DNA of 64,000 nucleotides from Burkholderia cepacia (GTDB taxonomy: Bacteria > Pseudomonadota > Gammaproteobacteria > Burkholderiales > Burkholderiaceae): contig NZ_LDWR01000021.1 of NCBI RefSeq assembly GCF_001039005.1, positions 124,001-188,000 of the forward strand, read 5' to 3'. Position 1 is the stretch's first letter, and every line of letters starts with the position of its first letter. Shown in pieces: positions 1-7,698 of this stretch. The position numbers were made by a program, and so were the translations under genes. The notes under the pieces were generated by a model. It ran no database searches. It saw nothing but the letters and a program-made list of their open reading frames with translations, and was not told where the DNA came from.

Positions 1-466
1 CGGCCGCGCGCTGACCGCCGATTCGCTCAGCTCGATCTTTTCCGGTTTCCTCGGCGGCGCGCCGGCGGCGGCCTACATCGAGTCGAGCGTCGGCGTGGCC
101 GCCGGCGCGAAGACGGGCCTCGCGGCAGCCGTGGTCGGCCTGCTGTTCCTCGTCGTGATGTTCTTCTCGCCGCTCGCGGGCCTCGTGCCGTCGTACGCCA
201 CGGCCCCGGCACTGATGTACGTCGGCCTGCTGATGCTCAGCAGCGTGAGCAAACTGCACATGGACGACATGGTCGACGCGATGTCGGGCCTCGTGTGTGC
301 CGTGTTCATCGTGCTGACCGCGAACATCGTGACGGGCATCATGCTCGGCTTCTCGACGCTCGTGATCGGCCGCATCGCCAGCGGCGAATTCCGCAAGCTC
401 AACGTCGGTACCGTGCTCATCGCGGCCGTGCTCGTCACCTTCTATCTGGGCGGCTGGGCAATCTGA
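1..466 (+). CDS. NCS2-family purine permease, C-terminal part (5' end outside window)
   Basis: The reading frame is already open at the first base and closes with TGA, giving about 154 C-terminal residues. Early in the fragment the stretch [20 protein letters not shown] followed by GAKTGLAA matches the conserved TSYIES-A-GV-GG-TGL segment of AzgA/PbuG-type NCS2 nucleobase permeases, which import adenine, guanine or hypoxanthine with protons through the inner membrane. The rest is a run of hydrophobic helices ([45 protein letters not shown]) as expected for the last membrane segments. The substrate cannot be fixed from the fragment. A terminator follows about 90 bases downstream. Confidence 0.85.
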   Translation, partial: GRALTADSLSSIFSGFLGGAPAAAYIESSVGVAAGAKTGLAAAVVGLLFLVVMFFSPLAGLVPSYATAPALMYVGLLMLSSVSKLHMDDMVDAMSGLVCAVFIVLTANIVTGIMLGFSTLVIGRIASGEFRKLNVGTVLIAAVLVTFYLGGWAI

Positions 467-511
467 CCGCGGGTCATGCGCGACGTCGCCTGCAGAAGGG
501 CGGCGCGCATC

Positions 512-549
512 GGGACGACAACGTCTCCTCCACCATCATCGTTGATGGT
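512..549 (+). other. Two consecutive small hairpins in the permease 3' region
   Basis: GGGACG-ACAA-CGTCTC (512-526, one G-U pair) is followed by ACCATCA-TCGT-TGATGGT (532-549, perfect 7-bp stem). They sit directly before the terminator at 555-587, so the transcript end carries three stacked hairpins. It may be a structured 3' UTR or a 3'-derived small RNA; no known riboswitch class was recognised. Confidence 0.35.
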
Positions 550-554
550 CTCCA

Positions 555-587
555 AGCCTGGGAACGCGAGTTTCCAGGCTTTTTTTG
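555..587 (+). terminator. Rho-independent terminator after the purine permease
   Basis: AGCCTGGGAA, six-base loop CGCGAG, TTTCCAGGCT (one G-U pair), then a run of T. It separates the permease from the gene starting at 658. Confidence 0.85.
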
Positions 588-657
588 TTGATGCGGAAGT
601 GGCGCGACGCGAATCCGTGCCCGGTGCTACGATCGCGTTTTGCCTTCAGGAGCCGCC

Positions 658-1251
658 ATGAACCCGCTCGGCATCGTCTCCGAATCGAGTACCCGGACCT
701 CGGCGCGCAAGCCGCCGTTCATTCCGTCGTTCGGCTTCCACGAGGTGCATGAATCGCAGCCGATCGGCGCGCCGCCCGCGCGCATCATCGACACCGTCGC
801 ATCGCTCGACATGCGCGCCGATCCGGTCATCGACGCGCTGCTGAGGGCGCGCGAATTCCCGGCGTCGGTCATCGGCACGCTCCGCAACGGACCGGCCCGC
901 AACGAACGCGCGCGCTTCGGCTTCGACACGTTTACGCTGCTTCGCCGCGACGACACGTCGCTGTCGCTCGGCCTCGTCGGACGCTTCTGGCGCCCGGCGC
1001 CCGACGTGCGAGCGATCGCCGATGCAGCGGCGTTCGTGCAGCACAACGACCCGCGCGATGCGAAGCTGGTGCTCCGGTTCGAGGTCGTCGGGCTCGCATC
1101 CGGCGCGCGCGTGCTGCGCACGGAAACCTTCGTCCACTGTCCGACCGCACGCACGCGGTGGCTGTTCATGCCGTACTGGCTCGCGATCCGGCTGGGGAGC
1201 GGCTGGATCAGGCGACGCACGCTGGCGGCGGTCGAGATGGCGCTGGCTTAG
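658..1251 (+). CDS. Conserved hypothetical protein, 197 aa
   Basis: ATG at 658 is preceded by CAGGAG at about six bases, which decides this start over an in-frame TTG at 640. There is no signal peptide and no clear membrane segment. The middle and end carry a recognisable pattern (GLVGRFWRP, then TETFVHC, then R-x-x-FMPYWLAIRLGSGWIRR) typical of a Burkholderia/actinobacterial family of small soluble proteins of unknown function, possibly with a SRPBCC-like ligand-binding fold. That fold suggestion is an inference from the pattern of alternating short hydrophobic strands and a C-terminal helix. No neighbour suggests a role: it stands alone between a terminator and a convergent membrane operon. 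Confidence 0.7.
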   Translation: MNPLGIVSESSTRTSARKPPFIPSFGFHEVHESQPIGAPPARIIDTVASLDMRADPVIDALLRAREFPASVIGTLRNGPARNERARFGFDTFTLLRRDDTSLSLGLVGRFWRPAPDVRAIADAAAFVQHNDPRDAKLVLRFEVVGLASGARVLRTETFVHCPTARTRWLFMPYWLAIRLGSGWIRRRTLAAVEMALA

Positions 1252-1261
1252 TCGCAACGCG

Positions 1262-1663
1262 TCAGAACGGCTTGATCACGACCAGCCCGACGACAATCCC
1301 CATCGCGACCACGACCGCACCCGCCGCCTGCCCGAGCCACGACGCGGGCGCGACGACGAGATCGTCGCGCTCCATGCGCCGCAGCGTGCCGGCCAGGATC
1401 CCGTGCAGCGCCGACAGCGCCGCGACGACCACCAGCTTCACCGACAGCCACGCCGCGCCGAACCAGTGCCCATTCAGTGCGATCGCCACGCCCGTGATCC
1501 AGACGAGCGCGAGCGCGGGCACCGTCACCGCGCGATCCCAGCGCCGCACCGCGCGATGCACGGCGAGGTTGGCGATACGGACGCCGACCGACAGCATCAG
1601 CAGCCCGCCGACGAACGTGACGACGGCGATCACATGTACGGCCTTGAGCAACAGGTAGATCAT
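1262..1663 (-). CDS. CopD/HemJ-like four-helix membrane protein, 133 aa
   Basis: The start codon overlaps the stop of the preceding DUF3817 gene by four bases (ATGA), so the two are translationally coupled. The protein has four hydrophobic segments (around residues 5-28, 48-65, 75-95 and 112-131). The opening LLLKAVHVIAVVTFVGGLLML carries the H-x(7,8)-G pattern seen in the CopD/HemJ/DUF2269 group of small integral membrane proteins, where the histidine in helix 1 can bind haem or metal. Substrate and role are unknown. It ends 10 bases before the convergent gene at 658-1251. Confidence 0.7.
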   Translation of the reverse strand: MIYLLLKAVHVIAVVTFVGGLLMLSVGVRIANLAVHRAVRRWDRAVTVPALALVWITGVAIALNGHWFGAAWLSVKLVVVAALSALHGILAGTLRRMERDDLVVAPASWLGQAAGAVVVAMGIVVGLVVIKPF

Positions 1664-1968
1664 CGCGCGTGCCGCCTGCGTGCGATCCATCCGGCGCTCG
1701 CGAGCCCCGCAAACGGCACGACGGCCGACAGCACGAGCCGCGCGACTTCGCCCCTGCTCCACAGCCCGCTCGACGCGGTGCCGACGACCGCCCACACGTA
1801 CAGCGCGAACGCGATGCCGTGAATCGGGCCCATGATCGATACCGCGACCGGATAACCGGCCAGATGCTTGGGCGGAACGGCGACGCACACCAGCACGACG
1901 AGCGTGGTCGCCTCCAGCAACGACAGGTATTGCAGGTTCCGCAACGCATTGCGGTCGTCTTGTTTCAT
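1660..1968 (-). CDS. DUF3817 family membrane protein, 102 aa
   Basis: A short protein with three hydrophobic segments. Its order matches DUF3817: an N-terminal L-R-x-L-x-x-L-S-L-L-E-A-TT-L motif, then GPIHG-x-A-F-x-x-Y at about residues 46-56, then a third helix and a basic tail RRRHAR. The family is small inner-membrane proteins of unknown function, often next to transport or lipid genes. It is the first gene of a two-gene operon with the CopD/HemJ-like protein and is divergent from the GlxA-type regulator at 2076, with about 107 bases of shared promoter region. Confidence 0.75.
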   Translation of the reverse strand: MKQDDRNALRNLQYLSLLEATTLVVLVCVAVPPKHLAGYPVAVSIMGPIHGIAFALYVWAVVGTASSGLWSRGEVARLVLSAVVPFAGLASAGWIARRRHAR

Positions 1969-2075
1969 CGGCGTGCCTCCAGGTGGGTCTGCAGCGATTG
2001 TCGCGTGTGGTGCGCGCCCGAGCCATTGGCTAAAATGACATCTTTAGACGGATTCTGGCCAAACCCTCGAACGCC

Positions 2076-3023
2076 ATGCATACGGTCGCCGTGCTCGCCT
2101 TGCCCGATGTCGTCCCGTTCGATCTGGGCGTTGCATGCGACACGTTCGCGCGCGTGCGTGCGCCCGGCGTCGAACAGGCCTACCGCGTGCGCGTGTGCAG
2201 CGAGCATCCGCGCGTCGCCGGCGACCTGTTCGAACTGCGGCCCCCGTTTCGTCTCGATGCGCTCGCCGACGCCGATACGATCGTCGTCCCCGGCACGTCG
2301 GTGCCGCTCGCACGCACGTCACGCCGTGCGATTGCCGCCCTGCGCGATGCAGCCGCGCGCGGTTGCCGGATCGCGTCGATCTGCAGCGGCGCGTTCGTGC
2401 TCGCGGAAGCCGGGCTGCTCGACGGCCTGCGCGCGACGACGCACTGGCTCGCGGCCGCCGAACTCGCGCGCCGCTATCCGCGCGTGACGGTCGACCCGAA
2501 CGTGCTGTTCGTCGACAACGGGCAGATACTGACGTCGGCCGGCGCGGCGGCCGGCCTCGATCTGTGCCTGCACATGATCCAGGCCGACTACGGCGCGGCG
2601 GTGGCCGTCGACGCCGCACGCTGCGCGGTGGCGCCGCGCGTGCGGGAAGGTGGACAGGCGCAGTTCATCGCGCCGGAATGGCCGGCCACCACCGACGGAC
2701 TGCAAAACCTGATGGACTGGCTGCAGGCGAACCTCCGCAAGCCGCTCACGCTCGACGCGATGGCCCGCAAGGCGTCGACGAGCGTGCGCACGCTGACGCG
2801 GCGTTTTCAGGAGCAGACGGGCACGTCGCCGCGGCAATGGCTGCAGACCGCGCGCGTCCGGCATGCGCAGCAGTTGCTGGAGGTCACGGAGCTGTCGATC
2901 GAGCACGTCGCGACGGAGGCCGGGTTCGGTTCGGTCACCGCGTTTCGCGAGCGGTTCGCGCGCGTCGTCGGCACATCGCCGCAGCGGTATCGTCGCGCGT
3001 TCCGCGCGCGCGCCGGCGCGTGA
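2076..3023 (+). CDS. GlxA family transcriptional regulator (DJ-1/PfpI domain plus AraC HTH), 315 aa
   Basis: Residues 1-180 form a DJ-1/PfpI-like domain, with the nucleophile-elbow position at Cys103 in SICSGAF. The C-terminal 100 residues are a double helix-turn-helix of AraC type, with LTLDAMARKASTSVRTLTRRF and the closing F-x-x-R-F-x-x-x-V-G-x-x-P-x-x-Y-R. Members of this group (GbdR, CdhR, ArgR of Pseudomonas) sense quaternary amines or amino acids and activate catabolic genes. The DJ-1 domain is normally a sensor rather than an enzyme. No obvious catabolic target flanks it; the divergent DUF3817 operon is a candidate. Ligand unknown. Confidence 0.88.
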   Translation: MHTVAVLALPDVVPFDLGVACDTFARVRAPGVEQAYRVRVCSEHPRVAGDLFELRPPFRLDALADADTIVVPGTSVPLARTSRRAIAALRDAAARGCRIASICSGAFVLAEAGLLDGLRATTHWLAAAELARRYPRVTVDPNVLFVDNGQILTSAGAAAGLDLCLHMIQADYGAAVAVDAARCAVAPRVREGGQAQFIAPEWPATTDGLQNLMDWLQANLRKPLTLDAMARKASTSVRTLTRRFQEQTGTSPRQWLQTARVRHAQQLLEVTELSIEHVATEAGFGSVTAFRERFARVVGTSPQRYRRAFRARAGA

Positions 3024-3174
3024 TGTTCACAGCGTCACCGCCGCCCGCGCAGCGGCACGCGATGCGTCGAGCCGACGACATGACACCGCGCGCGTGCAAG
3101 CATCAGGATCGCTACCGAAAATCGCCGTCGCCCCACCTCGTTCGCCACACTGTCGCGCCAACCGGACCCGATCG

Positions 3175-4095
3175 ATGACCCGCATCCGCAACCCCCTGAA
3201 CATCGCCCAGCTCCAGGCGTTCGTGTCCGCCGCGCATCACAAGAGCCTGCGCGCCGCCGCGCGCGAACTCGGCGTCACGCAGCCCGCGATCACGCATACG
3301 ATCCGCGAACTCGAAACGGCGCTCAACGCGGAGCTGCTCGCGCGCAGCGTGCGCGGCGTCGAGTTGACCGCCTGCGGCCATGCGCTGCTGCCGCGCGCCG
3401 AGCAGTTGCTCGGCGACATCCGTCGCACGGTCGAGGCCGTCGAGCACGTGAAAGGCGAGATGTCGGGGCGCGTCGCGGTCGGCACGATGCCGTCGATCGC
3501 GCTGACGGCGCTGCCGCACGCGGTGACGGCATTCCGCCGGTCGATGCCGAACGTGAGCCTGCATCTCGTGGAATTGACGGTGCCCGACGCGCTCGCGCAG
3601 CTGCGCAACGGCACGCTCGACATCGCTGCGATGCACCACGTGCCCGCACTCGACCGCGATTTCACGCAGTCGCCGCTGCTGTCGACCGAGTTCACCATCG
3701 TGATGCGCGAAGGCCATCCGCTCGCACACGCACGCCGATTAGAGGAGCTGCTCGACGCCGAGTGGATCGTCACCGTCGGCGCCGAACAGTTTCCGCACAG
3801 CGTGATGGTCGGGATGTTCGAAGCACACGGCCTGCCGCTGCCGAAGCGCCTGCTGAGATCGCCGATGTCGTTCGCGGTCACGCTCGGGCTCGTCGCGCGC
3901 TCGGACGTGATCGGCTGCTTCACGCGCCCGCTCGCCGCGATGGTCGCGCCGCTCGGCATCCGCACGGCCGAACTCGACGAAAGCATGCCGCGCTTCGACC
4001 TGTCGATCATCGCGCGGCGCGACCTGCTGCCCACGCCCGCCGTCTCGCAATTCGTCACGTGCCTGCAGCAGGCGGTCAACGAAACGCTCGGTTGA
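3175..4095 (+). CDS. LysR family transcriptional regulator, 306 aa
   Basis: The frame is open far upstream, but ATG at 3175 gives the normal LysR length and places the winged HTH at residues 8-67 (L-x-x-F-x-x-A-A-H-H-K-S-L-x-x-A-A-R-E-L-G-V-T-Q-P-A-I). The rest is the two-lobe effector domain of periplasmic-binding type. HHKSLRAAARELGVTQPAIT resembles the CbbR/GcvA-distant subgroup that regulates aromatic or amino acid degradation. It is transcribed in the same direction as the solitary binding protein at 4322, so it could control it or an unlinked target. No divergently transcribed neighbour points to a regulon. Confidence 0.88.
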   Translation: MTRIRNPLNIAQLQAFVSAAHHKSLRAAARELGVTQPAITHTIRELETALNAELLARSVRGVELTACGHALLPRAEQLLGDIRRTVEAVEHVKGEMSGRVAVGTMPSIALTALPHAVTAFRRSMPNVSLHLVELTVPDALAQLRNGTLDIAAMHHVPALDRDFTQSPLLSTEFTIVMREGHPLAHARRLEELLDAEWIVTVGAEQFPHSVMVGMFEAHGLPLPKRLLRSPMSFAVTLGLVARSDVIGCFTRPLAAMVAPLGIRTAELDESMPRFDLSIIARRDLLPTPAVSQFVTCLQQAVNETLG

Positions 4096-4321
4096 ATCGT
4101 TCCTGTGTCTGAAACGGTCGCGCCCCCGCCGCGCTACCGCCGGGTCCGGTATCGGGGCTTGTCCTAGGCGCCCTGCCGGTATTTTGTCTTGATAATCTTG
4201 CGCACGTCGCGCGCCCGCATCGGGTGGGCGAAACGGACAGTCCGACGCGAAGCCGCGCCGGACCGAAGGCTTACGGCGCGGCACAACCGCGCACCCATCG
4301 AACAAAACGAGGAGTCACCGA

Positions 4322-5104
4322 GTGAAAAAGATTCTTGCGGCTGTGACCGTTGCCCTGCTCGCCGTATCGGCCGGCAGCGCGTATGCGAAGGACTGGACGA
4401 CCGTGCGGTTCGGCGTCGACGCAAGCTACCCGCCTTTCGAATCGAAAGGCGCTGACGGCAAGGTGGTCGGCTTCGACGTCGACCTCGGCAACGAAATCTG
4501 CCGCCGCATCAACGCGAAGTGCGTGTGGATCGAAAACGACTTCGACGGGATGATCCCGGCGCTGAAGGCCCGCAAGTTCGACGGCGTGCTGTCGTCGATG
4601 TCGATGACGCCGGCGCGTGAGGAACAGATCGCGTTCTCCGCGAAGCTGTTCAACACGCCGACGCGCCTCGTCGCGAAGAAGGGCGCCGGCCTGCTGCCGA
4701 CGGCCGAATCGCTGAAGGGCAAGACGGTCGGCGTCGAGCAGGGCACGATCCAGGAAACCTACGCGAAGACCTACTGGGCGTCGAAGGGCGTGAACGTCGT
4801 GCCTTACCAGAACCAGGACCAGGTCTACGCCGACCTGATCTCGGGCCGTCTGGACGGCGCGCTGCAGGACGCGGTGCAAGCCGAGATCGGCTTCCTGAAG
4901 ACGCCGCGCGGCGCGAACTTCGATTTCGCCGGCAAGGATATCGACGATCCGAAGACGCTCGGCAATGGCGCCGGCATCGGCCTGCGCAAGGAAGACACCG
5001 ACCTGAAGGCGAAGATCGACGGCGCGATCTCCGGCATGCGCAAGGACGGCACGTACGCGAAGATCGCGAAGAAGTACTTCGATTTCGACGTCTACGGCAA
5101 GTAA
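4322..5104 (+). CDS. Periplasmic amino acid-binding protein of an ABC transporter (HisJ/ArgT type), 260 aa
   Basis: The start is GTG at 4322 with AGGAG seven bases upstream. A Sec signal peptide ends at SAYA-K (about residue 22). The mature part follows the family 3 solute-binding fold: FGVDASYPPFESK, then GFDVDLGNEICRRI, then DFDGMIPALKARKFD, DGVLSSMSMTPAREEQIAFS and LISGRLDGALQDAVQ. This pattern belongs to lysine/arginine/ornithine/histidine-binding proteins. No permease or ATPase gene is adjacent, so it must serve a transporter encoded elsewhere, or act alone. It ends in its own terminator, and an aspartoacylase-like gene follows. Confidence 0.9.
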   Translation: MKKILAAVTVALLAVSAGSAYAKDWTTVRFGVDASYPPFESKGADGKVVGFDVDLGNEICRRINAKCVWIENDFDGMIPALKARKFDGVLSSMSMTPAREEQIAFSAKLFNTPTRLVAKKGAGLLPTAESLKGKTVGVEQGTIQETYAKTYWASKGVNVVPYQNQDQVYADLISGRLDGALQDAVQAEIGFLKTPRGANFDFAGKDIDDPKTLGNGAGIGLRKEDTDLKAKIDGAISGMRKDGTYAKIAKKYFDFDVYGK

Positions 5105-5139
5105 CACCGCCGGCAAGCGCACGAGTCGCATCCGTGCAG

Positions 5140-5168
5140 ACGGGCTCCGCAAGGAGCCCGTTTTTTTT
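5140..5168 (+). terminator. Rho-independent terminator after the amino acid-binding protein
   Basis: ACGGGCTCC-GCAA-GGAGCCCGT perfect 9-bp stem with a tetraloop followed by eight T. Confidence 0.92.
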
Positions 5169-5331
5169 GCGCGAGCGGCGCCGGAAGCGTTATTTTTTCC
5201 GCGCCAACCCGATGATTCGCAAAAGAAAATAGATGGTTCGGGTAGCGGTTTGATGGGGGCGACGCAGGCAACGTACAATCGATCTTCCACGCACACCGGA
5301 TCATTCGCGGCTGCGCCGCACTCCCCTCATC

Positions 5332-6447
5332 ATGCAAACGCAGACCCATCCGCTGATTTCCCCCGCCGTCGGCACCGAACGCCAGATCACGAGCTTCCAC
5401 TACGGCCCGCGCGGCGGCAAGAAGGTCTACATCCAGTCGTCGCTGCACGCGGACGAACTGCCCGGCATGCTGGTCGCCACGCTGCTGCGCCGCAAGATCG
5501 CCGCGCTCGAGACGTCCGGCAAGCTGCGCGGCGAAGTCGTCATCGTGCCCGTGCCGAATCCGATCGGCCTGTCGCAGCACGTGTTCGGCGATCACCTCGG
5601 CCGCTTCGACCTCGGCTCGATGCAGAACTTCAACCGCAATTTCTACGATCTCGCGGCGCTCGTGCTGCCGCGCGTCGAAAGCCGGCTCACGAGCGACGCC
5701 CAGCGCAACGTGGTTGCCGTGCGCGCCGCGATGCGCGAAGCGCTCGACGAGCAGGCGCCGCGCACCGAGCTCGATTCCCAGCGCCTCGCGCTGCAGAAGC
5801 TGTCGTTCGACGCCGATATCGTGCTCGACCTGCATTGCGACAGCGATGCGGTGATGCATCTCTACACCAATCCCGATCTGTGGCCGGACGTCGAGCCGCT
5901 GTCGCGCTATCTCGACGCGCAGGCGTCGCTGCTCGCGCTGAATTCGGTCGGCAATCCGTTCGACGAGATCCACAGCTTCTGCTGGTCGGATCTGCGCAAC
6001 CGCTTCGGCGATCGCTTCCCGATCCCGAACGGCGCGATTTCCGTCACGGTGGAACTGCGCAGCGAACGCGACGTGTCGTACGAGCTGGCCGAAAAGGACG
6101 CGCAGGCGATCGTCGAATACCTGACCGAGCGCGGTGTCGTCGACGGCACGCCGGCGCCGCTGCCGCCGCTCGCGCATCCGGCCACGCCGCTCGCGGGCAC
6201 CGATCCGCTCGTCGCGCCCGTGTCGGGCGTGATCGTGTTCCGCACGCCGGTCGGCGCGTGGATCGAAGCCGGCCAGGAAGTGGCCGACATCGTCGATCCG
6301 CTGACCGATCGCGTCATCACGCTGAAGAGCAGCGTGTCGGGCGTGCTGTACGCGCGCCAGATCGTGCGCTTCGCGACGGCCGGCATGGAAGTCGCGCGGA
6401 TTGCCGGCGCGACCGCGATCCGCACGGGTTCGCTGCTGTCGGCCTGA
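5332..6447 (+). CDS. Succinylglutamate desuccinylase/aspartoacylase family zinc hydrolase, 371 aa
   Basis: The protein belongs to the M14-like AstE/AspA group, which removes acyl groups from N-acyl amino acids. Visible zinc-site elements are SSLHADELPGM (His39, Glu42) and VLDLHCDSD further on. After about residue 290 there is a biotinyl/lipoyl-like beta domain (APVSGVIVFRTPVGAWIEAGQEVADIVDP) that is typical of this COG3608 branch. AstE itself acts in the arginine succinyltransferase pathway, but no astA/astB/astD genes are nearby, so this is probably a different N-acyl substrate. Its position directly after a basic amino acid-binding protein is suggestive but the two are separated by a terminator. 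Confidence 0.85.
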   Translation: MQTQTHPLISPAVGTERQITSFHYGPRGGKKVYIQSSLHADELPGMLVATLLRRKIAALETSGKLRGEVVIVPVPNPIGLSQHVFGDHLGRFDLGSMQNFNRNFYDLAALVLPRVESRLTSDAQRNVVAVRAAMREALDEQAPRTELDSQRLALQKLSFDADIVLDLHCDSDAVMHLYTNPDLWPDVEPLSRYLDAQASLLALNSVGNPFDEIHSFCWSDLRNRFGDRFPIPNGAISVTVELRSERDVSYELAEKDAQAIVEYLTERGVVDGTPAPLPPLAHPATPLAGTDPLVAPVSGVIVFRTPVGAWIEAGQEVADIVDPLTDRVITLKSSVSGVLYARQIVRFATAGMEVARIAGATAIRTGSLLSA

Positions 6448-6506
6448 GCGAGCGGCCCGCGCGCCGGGCCACGGCGCGTGCCAACGCGCCATAACGCGCG
6501 CCAACG

Positions 6507-6535
6507 AAATCGCCCGCTTGTGCGGGCGATTTGCT
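6507..6535. terminator. Bidirectional terminator between convergent genes
   Basis: AAATCGCCCGC, loop TTGT, GCGGGCGATTT: a perfect 11-bp stem with A/T ends on both sides. It serves the hydrolase at 5332-6447 and the convergent MetQ-like gene. Confidence 0.85.
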
Positions 6536-6585
6536 TTCCGGATCGTCGATGTCCAGCGATCCGGCCGGCCGGGATGCCTGACCGT

Positions 6586-7392
6586 TCAGAACGCCGGCAC
6601 GATCGCGCCGCCGAACTTCTGGTCGATGAACTTGCGCACGTCGTCCGATTCATAGGCCGCCACGAGCTTCTTCACCCACGGCTTGTCCTTGTCCTGCGCG
6701 CGCACCGCGATCAGGTTCGCATACGGCCCGCGCAGATCCTCGATCGCGATCGCATCCTTCACCGGAGTGAGCCCCGCCTTCACCGCGTAATCGGTGTTGA
6801 TCGACGCGGCATCGACATCCGGCAGCGCGCGCGGCAACTGCGCGGAATCCAGTTCGACGATCTTGATCTTCTTCGGATTCTCGGCGACGTCGAGCGGCGT
6901 CGCGTTCACGCCGTTCGTGCCGACGCCCGGCTTCAGCTTGATCACGCCGTATTTCTGCAGCAGCAGGAGCGCGCGGTTGCCGTTCGACGGATCGTTCTGG
7001 ATCCCGACCTTCGCGCCCACCGGCAAGTCCTTCAGCGACTTGATCTTCTTCGAATAGAAGCCCATCGGCGCCGTGTAGGTGAGCCCGACGTTGATGATCT
7101 TGTAGCCGCGCTGCTTGATCTGGCTGTCGAGGAACGGCTGGTGCTGGAAGCCGTTCGCGTCGAGATCGCCGGAGTCGAGCGCCGCGTTCGGCTGCACGTA
7201 GTCGTTGAATTCGATGACCTTGATCGCGAGGCCGTCGCGCGCGGCGACCTTCGTCACTTCGGTCCAGATCTGCGCGTCGGGGCCGCTCATCGTGCCGATC
7301 TTCAGCGTTTGCGGGTCGGCGTGCGCGCCGGGCGCCGCGAATGCCAGCGCCGCGGCGAGTGCGCCGAGGCCGGTCAGGATCGAACGTCGCAT
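6586..7392 (-). CDS. MetQ/NlpA-family substrate-binding protein without lipobox, 268 aa
   Basis: ATG at 7392 is preceded by AAGAGGA, and the product begins with a Sec signal peptide ending GAHA-D, so an upstream in-frame extension is rejected. The mature protein shows the NlpA family pattern: LKIGTMSGPDAQIW, then VIEFNDYVQPNAALDSGDLDAN, FQHQPFLD, and KVGIQNDPSNGNRALLLLQ. These proteins bind methionine or related compounds for MetNI transporters. Unlike E. coli MetQ there is no cysteine in the signal region, so it should be a free periplasmic protein. No metN or metI is adjacent, so its partner is elsewhere and its ligand is uncertain. Confidence 0.85.
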   Translation of the reverse strand: MRRSILTGLGALAAALAFAAPGAHADPQTLKIGTMSGPDAQIWTEVTKVAARDGLAIKVIEFNDYVQPNAALDSGDLDANGFQHQPFLDSQIKQRGYKIINVGLTYTAPMGFYSKKIKSLKDLPVGAKVGIQNDPSNGNRALLLLQKYGVIKLKPGVGTNGVNATPLDVAENPKKIKIVELDSAQLPRALPDVDAASINTDYAVKAGLTPVKDAIAIEDLRGPYANLIAVRAQDKDKPWVKKLVAAYESDDVRKFIDQKFGGAIVPAF

Positions 7393-7698
7393 GGTGTCCT
7401 CTTGTCCCGTGTCGTTGTTGAGGCACGGATCGTCGCATGGGGCCCGAACAACGCAAACCAAGCTTATTTCATGTGCATATTCCTGCTCCGGATCGAATAA
7501 CAGCCGAATTCGGTATAACCCCTGATAGCGCAACCGGGCAGAATTCAGTGTCGCATCGGTACCACACATTCTTCATATGACAGTCGCTGTCATATTCATT
7601 ACGTGGCCCGCCGATAAAGTTGCCGCCGGTCCGTGAAAGCGCCCATGAGAGCGCCGGAACCGCAACTGGACACGCCATTTATTCGCTCGGAGAATCCT
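7393..7698. promoter_or_regulatory. Divergent promoter region of the MetQ-like gene and the porin, with a palindrome
   Basis: No gene is visible in these 306 bases. At 7575-7595 lies a perfect inverted repeat ATATGACAG-TCG-CTGTCATAT, 104 bases upstream of the porin start and 183 bases upstream of the MetQ-like start. Its size and symmetry suit a dimeric repressor of GntR or MarR type; the protein is not identified. Confidence 0.5.

Noticed and set aside
2863..3174. N-terminal extension of the LysR frame to 410 residues
   Set aside because: The extension overlaps the GlxA-type gene and is Arg/Ser-rich; ATG 3175 gives the normal LysR length.
5092..6504. 470-residue minus-strand frame opposite the aspartoacylase-like gene
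   Set aside because: Arg/His-rich shadow; no ribosome-binding site or motif, and the plus strand encodes a recognisable hydrolase.
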